A stretch of DNA of 64,000 nucleotides from Aricia agestis (taxonomy: Eukaryota; Arthropoda; Insecta; Lepidoptera; Lycaenidae), in contig NC_056427.1 of the NCBI RefSeq assembly GCF_905147365.1, positions 377,001 through 441,000 on the forward strand, written 5' to 3'. Within the stretch, counting starts at the first letter, position 1, and each line of letters starts with the position of its first letter. Below are positions 24,701 through 36,700 of the stretch, piece after piece. The translations under genes and the position numbers were made by a program. The notes beneath the pieces are model-generated. The model had not been told where the DNA came from and made no database searches. It saw nothing but the letters and a program-made list of their open reading frames with translations.

Positions 24701-27700
24701 TACCGGTCAAAATTGTTGAACAAACAGAGATTTTTGTTGCCGCTATAAAAACATAATAAACATAAAATTAAAATTTGACAATAATTAAACAACATGTCAA
24801 TTGTCACAATTTGACTACAAAAATGGGGGTTCAAATTATGATTTCACCCCCACATTTTTAAGAACATCCTGTACGTTTTTAGTGTAACGATACAATATGA
24901 AAATGGAATGCATGTTTCCGGCTACTGGAGACTATTAATAGCCTATAATCTATATCCATTATAGCCTATATCCTAATGTACATAGACTATTTATCTGTAG
25001 CTGTCAGTTACTAAGTATTGGCAAATGGTAAAACAATATTGAAAATGATGAATGATTTTCAAAATGATCTATGACTACACTTAGTCCACATTTGCAGTCA
25101 TCGGTAGAAATGACCAAATTATCCTCTGCGGTTCTGAACTCAACTCCGTTGCGGCAAAGTATTTATCGCGCGGGAACCACACATTTTTTTCCGGAATTAC
25201 AAGTATCCTATGTCCTTTTCCGGGAATCAAAGTATCTTCATACCAAATTTCAGTAAAACCGGTTCAGAAGTTTAAGCGTGAAGAGGTGACAAACGGACAC
25301 ACTTTCGCATCCATGCTTAATATTATAAATGCGATAGTGTGTCTGTCTGTCTGTCTGTCACCTCTTCACGCCTTAACCGCTGAACCGATTCGCTGTTTTA
25401 TATGTAGAATGTAGATACTTTAAGTCCCGGGAAAGGACATAAAGTACATTTTATCCAAGAAAAATGTACGGTTCTCGCGCGATTCAGACGCAATAGAGAT
25501 TCACCCCCATTTTTAGATTCCACCCCTTCTTATCGTATAGACAATGATAACGATTTCATGCCATGCGCACCAGAACAGACAGACATTATAAAGTTGTAAC
25601 TCCTAAACTAAATACTGTGGGAGATTCAGCTTTATTGTTATGAGCATAAAGGATATTTCGCTACTAATTTGTGAGAGGAATTTCTATCTTAGTTATTTGC
25701 AATAAGAGCTAGGTTATTGACCTTTATATTCGTTTTAGTAGAAGCACAGAATAGTAGAAGCCTAAAATTAGTTTAAACAGCTGAGCTTTATGCTGTAAGT
25801 TGTAAATGTATTTGGAGTTGTTTTTCTTAGAAAATCTACTAGCTGTCCCGGCAAACGTTTCTTTGCCAATTGCCATATAAAGTATTTCGCCCGTATTATT
25901 TTATTGAAGTGACTAAATAAGTATGTCACCATGGCAACGTCCATCGCTATCCCGTCGCACAAACAATGGTCGCCGTCAGTCTCGAGTTGTAATAATTTAC
26001 TATTATTTATTCAACAAATGCACTTATCAATATAAAAAGTACCCAGTAGCCGATTCTCAGACCCACTGAATATGCATATAAAATTTGGTTAAAATCAGTA
26101 AAGCCGTTTCGGAGGAGTACGGTGACTAACATTGTGACAAGAGAATTTTGTATATAAGATAATAAAGAAGAGGACTGAGACAAAACTTACTATTAGGAAC
26201 GCGCGGGAACCGTACATTTTGAAAATGAAGATCCCATTTATTTTCGTGGGGCACAAATTTTATCGAAACGGAAATTTTATCAAAATCGGTTCAGTAGCTT
26301 AACCCTGGATAAGAAATATACAGACAGACATACATAATTATTTATGGCATGTATTTAAATCAATATCTGTATATTCCCTTTTCTCGATCAAAATATTTCA
26401 AAGTTTCACCAAAAATACTGACTTGCACACTAATTATGCACCCTAAATAATGCGAATTCAGCATACTATTTAAAGTTATTTGCGAAACTGTTTTTCTGAA
26501 CGAATAACTATTATTAAAGTAGTATATCTAACAATTCCTTAGTTCAACAAACATACTACAACTTTTTAAAGGAAAACCATCACCTAAATTACTTTTAGGA
26601 ACATCATTTATTTCAAATAAAACCCAATTTAGTCTGTTATGTTCATATAATTAAGAACACATAAAAATCATCAAGTGCTAACTTAACATGGACTAAACTT
26701 TGGCACACTGAATGGTAACTCAGTTTATAAACAATAATAATAATAAATAATCGACAAAGAGCGAGTCAGATTCGCGCACAAAGGGTTCCTTACCGATATA
26801 TTGCAAAATAATTAAGCTTCCGGCTTAGGAATTGATAGGGGTTGACAAGCTACTAAAGAAAAAAAAAAGAAAAAAAACAACTGGCTTCAATTATGAGTCA
26901 ACGGAGCCCCGCTACGCGGAGCTCCTACTTCTGGTTGGTTCACAAAAAATAACCACGATGGCTAAGGCGGGAGCGTAGCGTAGCGTAGCTCCCGCCTAAC
27001 CTAATCTAACCTAGCCCAATCAAGTCGTATTGGGCCAACATTGCTATTAATAATTATTTAAGAATCTTTAATAAATTTATTAACCCATACAATTACAATA
27101 CAGTAGTGAATTTTGATAATTTTTCTTAATTTTTATCAAGAAACCTTGAATTATATAGTTTTGGAATGATAAAATCTTCCACCATATCTCATCATAATCA
27201 CCAAAAATCTTTGTCGCTTACACAGAAATAGATCAAGATAATATATCTGTGGTCGCTAAAGAGTAAAGAGCGAGCGCAAAGGAGTGAGTGCGGCGTTAGA
27301 TGAGGAGGCCCCAACATGTTTTTCAATAAAACAGAGAAACAAAAAGAAAATAAAGTTAGGTTAAAAATATTTTAGTTGCACGATTTATCAATTTGTAGAC
27401 TTGTTTTGATAATGGAAATTGATTTTGTTGTGGTGCACCTTTCGATATCGTTTTTAGAAATTCCGTTGTAAGATTGTCCAATTTAGAGTGCAAGTTAGTA
27501 TTTTTGATAAACAATTTAAATTTTAGTTTTACAAACAATATATCCGATGTATGAACCATATTTTTGGTGTGGATTCGGTTATAAAGGTCGTCTCGTTTTG
27601 TATAATGTTTAAGTTTTTTTTGAAGGACATGTTCAGTTAATCAATTGTTTTTTTTGATCAGCATTAGTTTTTCTGGTATGCATTCAGTTAATAAGCGGAG

Positions 27701-30700
27701 TCAAGGTAGTGTGCTGAAAAATTATTCTGATGTGCATTTAATAATATCCCATTATTTATTAGTATGCATATACTGAAATAACTTGTACCAGGGTACAAGG
27801 ATAACATAAGTTGATAGAAGTTTTATATATGTAGGCTGTAGAGACACAGCAACTAGTGAAAACGCAGACAATAATAATATGTATATTAAAAACATCCGCA
27901 TTGCAGATTGCAGTAGGCTAGACTATATTTGTTTAATGAATGGCCGCACTTGTAGAGTTTTAATGTTACCTAACTTTAATGAAATGTTTAACATAACCTT
28001 CGTCTGACAAAATCTTCATTAAATGATAGTTAGAATGTAATTAATTTTCGTCTCTGAGTGCCGTCGTCAGTAGTCTGTGTGTATATAGAACATTGTAAAG
28101 TAACAAAATAAATTCGAACCTGCGATATAAAAATACTGGAAACGCGAAAAATAATATTATGTAAAAGTTAAAACCCACGGCTAAATTTAATCCAAGGGTA
28201 AAATGAACCCAAGGTTGACTCAGGGCTAATTTTAACCAATGGTTAACGTTAGTCCAGGTTTACTTTAGTCTTTAACCCAGGGTTAACTTTAGTCTTTAAC
28301 CGAGGGCTAACTTTAGTCTTTAACTTGGTAGCCCTGGGGCTCACTCTATTCCAGGGTTAACTTTAGTCTTTAACCGGGGGTTAACTTTAGTCTTTAACCT
28401 GGTAGCCCTGGGGCTCACTCTATTCCAGGGTTAACTTTAGTCTTTAACTCAGGGTTAACTCTAGCCTTTAAATCATAAATAAAGCTAGTACTCACTGGTT
28501 AGGGTGTGCCGTCAACCGGTTCGGATCGGAGGCGTTTCTGTGTTTGCCGCGTCGCGGTGCGTCGCGTTCTCGGCAGCTCTCAGCGCGGTTCACGCCTCGC
28601 GTCGCGCCGCGCCAGCTGGAATGATGATAACGATGAATATGTGAGTTATGTAGAGCCGCAGCGTAGAGGGCCGCATTTTTCATAGCTTTTTACGAGCTTT
28701 TTTATCCTATTTTTTTTTATTTCATCTTATTTTTGTATTTCGGAGTCATGCTAAGACTACAACTGCTACCGTGTAATCTATAAATATGCAGCACGTAATA
28801 ATGTGCGCGTATCTAAATAGTTAATAGTGTCATAATGCTCCATCTAGAGGTCAAAAAATTACTAATGACATGAATTTACAAGCGCCATCTGTTATCAATT
28901 TTGAGAAACAAATGTGCTCATAAAAGCGCCATCTATGTTTAGTTTATGCCAATTAAGTATTGCGCCATCCAGCGTTGAACAGCCGAACTAAATATGTTTA
29001 TCTTAAATCATAGATGGCGCTGACTTTCTGATATTGTTGTGAAAAATATCTTATTTTGCAAAAAAAATATTGAAAGGCAAACTTTTTCCTTATAAGCTAT
29101 ATATTTTTTTCTTGGCTGAATGATCGTATCAGGGCTATAATACTGAGCATCACATAAATTTCTGAACGTTCCTTGAATAGACTAGAAACTTGAGAGCCTC
29201 TTAGGTACGAGTCTCTTTCTCTCTCTCTCTTAGATAAAAAAGGCAGCGTTTGTACTCATCAACGCCAAACAAAATTATCTCTATGCTACCAGGCACACAA
29301 GTATCCAGAAGATTCATTTCACTCATCATCTCCATTCTCCATACTCCACCCTCCTCAATCTACCAGGCACACACAGCTAACAAAGAGCCTACCTCTTCTC
29401 ATTCTCCTTATCGGGCTCCTTGGTGTCAGGCTCCCCCTCCCCCTCCGCCGCGGGGGGCTCCTCGTGCGACCCCTCTCGACGCGGCTCGCCTGTAAGATAA
29501 ACATTTTGAAATTAGAGATCAAAAAGTATTAATTACGATTGCAATCACAGCCAATTAATAATAATTACTTTACTTTAATTTAATGAAGATTAAAATACAT
29601 TAAAACTCCATATTAGATTTTCTGTAAAATCCTCATTAAATTAAAGTGAAGTAATCTTAAAATGTCTCTGAGATATGATCAGTCATCAGAACTTACTGAA
29701 AAATCTTAAAATCTAAAACATAACGATAGATGGCGTTGTTTTCATAACCTCGTTAACCGGTTTCCAAAAAAAGAAGAATAAGTTTACAATGTTTTTTTAT
29801 TTATTTAACAGAATCAAAAGCAAAATATCATAATTCATATCTTAGTAGTAGAATGTAGAAGACATAATCTGTAGCAGATAAAGCATTACTTCATCGTGAC
29901 AACAAAATATTTTCTGTGCTTTACTTTGCCTCATTCCCAATCTTTATCATACTGACCTTGTGTGACCAATATAGCCACAAATCCACAATTGTCAACATAA
30001 TAATATAGTTTATACTTATCACTAAACTAGAACCAACGATGACAAAACACGGAAAACATAACGATAGACGACCTCTGTGGCTCAGTTGGTGGGCTGTTGG
30101 TAGCTCAAGCCGGGGGTCGCGGGTTCGAATCCCGCCGACGGAACAAAAAGTTTTCAATGTTCCTGGGTCATGGATGTGTATTAAATATGTGTATCATAAT
30201 TCATAATATAATAAAAATCTTAAATAGTACATATTATATGTATAGTATAATATAAAAGTATTAAATATATTTCCGTTGTCTGGTACCCGTAACACAAGTC
30301 CTTCAGGTACTCAGCAGTCAGCACGGGGCCAGACTGACGTGGTGTGAAGCGTCCTAACTCCTATTATACTACAAATATATCACTGTGCTACAATCCATAC
30401 TAATATTATAAATGCGAAAGTGTGTCTGTCTGTCTGTTACCTCTTTACGCCTGTGGCTGAACTGATTATGATGTGGTATGGAGGATACTTTTTATCCCGG
30501 AAAAATGTACAGCACACGCGCGATCATAAACGAATTTTGGCGCAACGGAGTTGCAGGCGTCATCTAGTATCATAGAAATCGGTTCCGCCGTAACAGATAG
30601 ACGGACAGACAGAGAGACACACTTTCTTATAATAATTTTAGCTTGCTTTATAACGCCGCGCTCGTGCGACCGCCTGCGCCATGCCCGTATGCGCAGTGCG

Positions 30701-33700
30701 CGCGCGCTGCCATTGTAATTTGTACTGTGTATAGCGATGCACGATGATCTCATGCGTCATTGGAGGCCAGTAGAGGATAGTGTGGCCTATGTCCACCGCT
30801 GGTTGTAGAGGATAGTGTGGCCTATATCTACCGTTGGTTGTAGAGGATGTGGCCTATATGTCCACCACTGGTTTTAGCGCATAATGTAAAATATATCTAC
30901 CCGGTAGATTCTACCGCAAGTTGTAGAGGATAATGTGGCCTATGTCCACCGCTGGCTATAGCCACAGAATAGATAATAGTACAAGTACTATAGCGGGAAA
31001 TGTGGCCTATGTACACCGCTGGAAAAACAGAAGATTTTGTAACTGATGTTGTAACTGATAATGTGGCCTATGTCCATTGCTGTCTGTAGCGGGTAATGTG
31101 GCCTATGTCCACCTCTAGTTATGTCCACCATTTAACCACGGAAGAAGGATACTAGCAGTAAAACTATGAGCAGCTACATATTTCACAAAGAATACTTTAA
31201 CATAAGTAGAGAAATATTATATTTGATTCCTCGATGATTCCTCGCCTCTTAAGTTGTCCAAAATTTTGTGAATCCAAAGTTACTAGTGCTAATGATTTCG
31301 ATCGCCATTACAAAAATTACGTGTCGCACTCGGTGACTGCCACGGTAAAGCTATTGCATAGCATTTTTATCAACTTATGAAATAATTCTTCGCATACGTC
31401 TATTTTTTTTATGAAATAAGGGGGCAAACGAGCAAACGGGTCGCCTGATGGAAAGCAACTACCGTCGCCCTTAGACACTCGCAACATCAGAAGAGCTGCA
31501 GGTGCTTTGCCGGCTTTTTAAGATACGCTCTTTTCTTGAAGGTTTGCAGGTCGTATAGGTCCGGAAATACTGCCGGTGACAGTTTGTTCTAGAGTTTTAC
31601 AGAGTTCCAGTCGCACGCACACAAACACCGTGTCGAACTCTGGTCTCTGACACCGCCGCACTCTGTGGGTGTTAGGTTTATTCTCGTTACGGAATTTCTT
31701 GATTCGGTCGCCGCCAAACGACATTTTTGACAGTTCTCCTTCACCAGCAGCGCCCACGTTCATTTATCACCAGCTGTCATCTGTCAATTTCTCCGGTCAA
31801 AGTTAAAGTTAAATTTAGCCTGAACTATAACCATAACTTTAACTTTAGCCACGCCTCTGGTGCAACCCAACCTAAAAGTTGTGATCATGATGATTACTCA
31901 AGTCTCCAGTCGCAGACGCGTAACAAAAACCCCGTCCCTGAGTCATCATGACGTATGACGTCACGACTCACGGTGATGTTATGTCATTGACCTCTCCGGA
32001 CAGGGGACGAAGGGACGAGGAACAGGGGACAGTCAGCTGATTGTATCTGCAGATATAGTGCTGCTTGGTAGGCTTCGGCGCGCCCAAATTCGTTTTGGAC
32101 GAGGGAATGGTACATTTTTCTTTATAATATGTGCATAAATTTCATTGAAATTGAATCGGCCTTCCGCGCTTTCGTATTTAAAAGCTAGAAAGGGCAGACA
32201 GCCAAATTCATAAATGTTTTGTCTTAGTACGGTCTAGTCAGGTAAAGATTTAAAATACTGAGGGTTTCAGAAGTATATCCAAAAAGAGATATTATGCAAG
32301 ATTTATACTATTATAATTAATGAAATTTCGTTCCTCGTTCGATCCAGTCTTTTTTTTTATGAAATAAGCGGGCAAACGAGCAAACGGGTCACCTGATGGA
32401 AAGCAACTTCCGTCGCCCATGGACACTCGCAGCATCAGAAGAGCTGCTGGTGCGTTGCCGGCCTTTTAAGAGGGAATAGGATAATAGGGGAGGGTAGGGA
32501 TGGGAAGGGAAGGGAAAAGGGGAGGATAGGGAAGGAAATTGGGCCTCCGGTAAACTCACTCACTCGGCGAAACACAGCGCAAGCACTGTTTCACGCCGGT
32601 TTTCTGTGAGAACGTGGTATTTCTCCGGTCGAGCCGGTCCATTCGTGCCGAAGCATGGCTCTCCCACGTACAAGTCTGGATCCTATCGAAAAGCAAAGTA
32701 ATAGTCTCATAATATCCTCAAACGACAAATTTTTGAATAGATATTAACGTGTTTAACATTTTGACATTTTTTGAGAATACAATCTTGCAGAATCATACCG
32801 AATCACATCAAAGTTAAATTAAAATAAGTGGGAGAGCCATGCTTCGGCACGAACGGGCCGGCTCGACCGGAGAAATATCACGTTCTCACAGAAAACCGGC
32901 GTGAAACAGCGCTAGCTAAATCATACCGAATCACATCAAAGTTAAATTAAAATACGTGGGAGAGCCATGCTTCGGCACGAATGGGCCGGCTCGACCGGAG
33001 AAATACCACGTTCTCACAGAAAACCGGCGTGAAACAGCGCTAGCTAAATCATACCGAATCACATCAAAGTTAAATTAAAATACGTGGGAGAGCCATGCTT
33101 CGGCACGAATGGGCCGGCTCGACCGGAGAAATACCACGTTCTCACAGAAAACCGGCGTGAAACAGCGCTAGCGCTGTGTTTCGCCGAGTGAGTGAGTTTA
33201 CCGGAGGCCCAATCCCCTACCCTATTCCCTTCCCTACCTTCCCCTATTCCCTTCCCTTCCCTACCCTCCCCTATTAGCCTATTCCCTCTTAAAAGGCCGG
33301 CAACGCACTTGCAGCTCTTCTGATGCTGGGAGTGTCCATGGGCAACGGAAGTTGCTTTCCATCAGGTGACCCGTTTGCTCGTTTGCCCCCTTATTTCATA
33401 AAAAAAAATTGGATTAAAATAGCAAGTAACAACATCTTTAACAAGTAACAACGCGGGAGCTAAAACGACCTACATTAAAGACAGTAAAACTACTAAACAC
33501 ATGTTTTATACACTGACACATTTAAAACAAAGCTTCATCAAAATGGGTCTAACCAAAAATATTTTAAGTAGATCAATCAATACTCATTACTCAACATACT
33601 CAAACGCACATGCAAGCCACATAATAAAGCAGATAATATTATGCTCCTATGTATAAGAAAGAGATGGCATTATTAGACAAACAATTTTTATCAAAACTGA

Positions 33701-36700
33701 CCTACTACATAAAAGCCAGTAGCAACGCACCTGCAAGTCACCTCGTATAGCAGATGCCTCACTTACAATCAGGTGCTGTAAAGCTCATTTCCTTCTATTA
33801 TCCGCCAAATTAGCAGTACGCATTGTATACCAGGGACACATAAAGTATAAGGAAGTATCACTATTGTATAAATGAGTACCATACATAGGACAATGAAAAA
33901 ATATAACGAGAGGGACATAGACAAAATGTTTGACTCGATACAATAAATACATAAATGTATAGAAAGCGCAAAACTTTAAGATTGCTTCGGGCGGGCTCCA
34001 AAATACTAAAAATTCCTCTTAAATGTATTTTTGAGCGATCTTAAACTTGTGAGTTGTGCGCGAGTCGCGACCTATAAGTCTTGTTTGTCACAACTCAAAA
34101 TATAATGATATCACACTAGATGGCGCCCGCAACCCTTATATTCGTTCAATATCGCGTGAGAACCGTACATTTTTCCGGGACAAAAAGTATTATATGTCCT
34201 TTCCCGGCACTCAAAGCATCTCATACCTCAGCTAAATCTTATCTTAGCGGTTTCGGCGTGAAGGGGCAACAGACAGACAGACAGACTTTCGCATTTCACA
34301 TATGGATTTGGTAGTGACTAGTGATGAATCAGCCGTATTTATGTGCGACGCGTGTGGCGATGACAATGTTATGTAAAGTTATTTTTGAACGAGCCGTCTC
34401 ATCACCTGATGTACTGGCATCGTCGGTGGCCGGCTTGATTGAGACTAAAGTCAGCTGGAGCTATTTTATAGTGCCCTAGTGTGTGTGCATTATACAAGGA
34501 CATTATATTCCTTTGCAATCGTTAGGCTAACCCGGTGTGACAGACAAACTGACACGACTAGCGAGTTATTAGACTAGGCCAATTTTATACTAATTTGAAT
34601 TTTTTTAAAATATGCAAATAAAATAATTGTCTGTTTGTTTGTTGTTACTACTTCACGGTTAAACAGCTAAACCGATTTTGATGGAAATACAAGTCATAGA
34701 AAAGGACAGTACTTTTGTCCCGGAAAAATGTACGGTTACCGCGCTAAAAACAAAATTTAGGCAACATGTAAAGTATCAGGTTTCCAATGCCCGTTTATTA
34801 AGGAAAAAAACATTTCAACTACCAGGAACACATGACCTTACAGAAGTAATGTCCTAGGGTTCAAGATCATTAACACTGACCTCAAGATAGAAGGGGTCAA
34901 CGAACTTTTATCTACTTAGTACTTTACTCAGTAGAAGACTAGATAGACATTGTGTCTCTACGAATAGCGGCCAAGTGCGAGTCGGACCTTTAAAAATAGC
35001 AAAAAATGCATTAGGAGAATGCAAGTGGAACTGAAAATGTAAAAGAAACAGGGATACCTAAGTTAAAAGAGAGGGCGAAATTACTTACTTTCCTACGCCG
35101 CGCCGTGCCGGCCTACTCCTCCGTCTTACGAATTTTAGATCAGATCACGTGCCCTAACGCTAGGGCACCCCAAAAACACCCACGCCGCGCCGCCAAAGAA
35201 ATTTTTACTTCAAAAGTCATTTCTTTTTTATGAACGCTTTGAGCATAGTCATGCTGTTTCTAAACTGCTGAGTGCTGTAGAAATTATCGAATACAATTTG
35301 ACTAAGTGCCCAGGACATCGGCGTCATATATAGAACTAGTAACTATGTCAAACATATGACACTATGTCAATAGGAAAGACCTATTTTACATGGCGAAAAT
35401 CATTTTGACATACTAGGCGGGGTTTTGCTAAAATTGGCTTGGCGTGTGAACTAAATTTTTGGCTAATTTCATGTAGCTGATTGCTAATTATTAGTATTAA
35501 GTACATACTAGCTGTTTGACCGAGCTTTGCTCGGTATCCGATGAAAATGACATTTTATAGAAATGATTCCTAGCTAGATCGATTTATCGCCCCCGAAACC
35601 CCAGGTATATACTAAATTTCATGAAAATCGTCGGAGCCGATTCCGAGATTTCAATTATATATATACAACAATTGCTCGTTTAAAGATATAAGATAATATT
35701 CTTTTAAGCCTTAATCTATACTAACATAATATCTGTGAATGAGTCTGTCTTTCTTGTTCCAGCATACACCATAGTTTTTACAGAAGAATACATGTGACAG
35801 ACAGTTGTCCCTAATATCTGTCAGTTATTTTCGCATTACATTCCAAATTTCATTAAAATCGGTTCAGGGGTTTAAGCATGAAGAGCCTTAGATTAGGTAA
35901 CTATCAGATTTTAAGCTCAATAGCTTAAAATATATAGCTTTTATCGCAGGCTTAGAGCGCGGCGACCGAATCAAGCTATTCCGTAACGAAAAAACCTAAC
36001 ACATCCTACTGCGGCGTTGCCAGACATCGGCACGGTGTTTGTGTGCGTGCGACAGTGCGACAGACGCATACGAATTTCAATTGCGTTGATAAAAAACGCT
36101 ATGCAATACCTTTACCGCGGCAGTCCCCGAGTGCCACACGTATTTCTAACCGGAAATATTACAACACAACCAACTCATACTATCATTGTGCAGCCGTCGT
36201 GTTATAATATCAATCACGTCGGCGCAAGGCCAGGTTCTGTGCTAGTGATGTAACGAATGTTGGATTTTTCACATTCGCGAACGCGAATGCGATTGCGAAT
36301 ATTTATCTTCAACATTCGCGAATGCGAATGCGAATATTTTAAAATTTCAAAAAAAGCGCGCGTAAAATGTTCGACAGGTTTGACGTTTCGTGTTGGCCAT
36401 CTTTAAATTGAACATAGCCGAACCGATATTGCTTATAATCTGTCAAGAAAGTGAAGAAATTAAAAAGTGGCAACATCGTAGTGTCACCCCTTTTTTCTTA
36501 GATTGATTTGAAAGGGAAGACACTACGATGTTGCCACTTTTTAATTTCTTCACTTTCTTGACAGACTATTATTGAATGAATTTAGTCACAGAAAGTTCAT
36601 TCTAAAAGTTTTATTTTGTTTTGAGGTTAGTTTTATGTTTTATGTTTCAAGTAATTGTTTAGTTTTTTAGTAAATAGAAATTGTAAACTTTATTTAAAAA

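Larger units (their letters stand above)
4476..28495 (-). other. 24-kb intron between exons 4 and 5
   Basis: Donor CCA|GTGAGT at 28495, acceptor ttgcag at 4476. Apart from the alternative first exon near 6 kb and the elements listed separately, it is AT-rich, repeat-derived sequence with no supported coding region. Long stretches without a recognised element are 4.5-5.6, 7.4-9.0, 10.7-11.7, 15.8-17.1, 20.9-23.2 and 26.2-28.1 kb. They hold scattered microsatellites and diverged repeat fragments only. Confidence 0.75.

Noticed and set aside
26990..27015. Interstitial telomere repeat (CCTAA)n
   Set aside because: Only about four degenerate units; too short and irregular to be a telomere relic.
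30067..30140. A tRNA gene
   Set aside because: A and B boxes are present but the acceptor and anticodon stems do not form, and the same sequence heads four SINE copies.
29921..30157. Minus-strand ORF beginning near a GGIRTRDPRLELPTAHQLSH peptide
   Set aside because: This peptide is the antisense translation of the tRNA-like head of SINE B, a well-known spurious protein.
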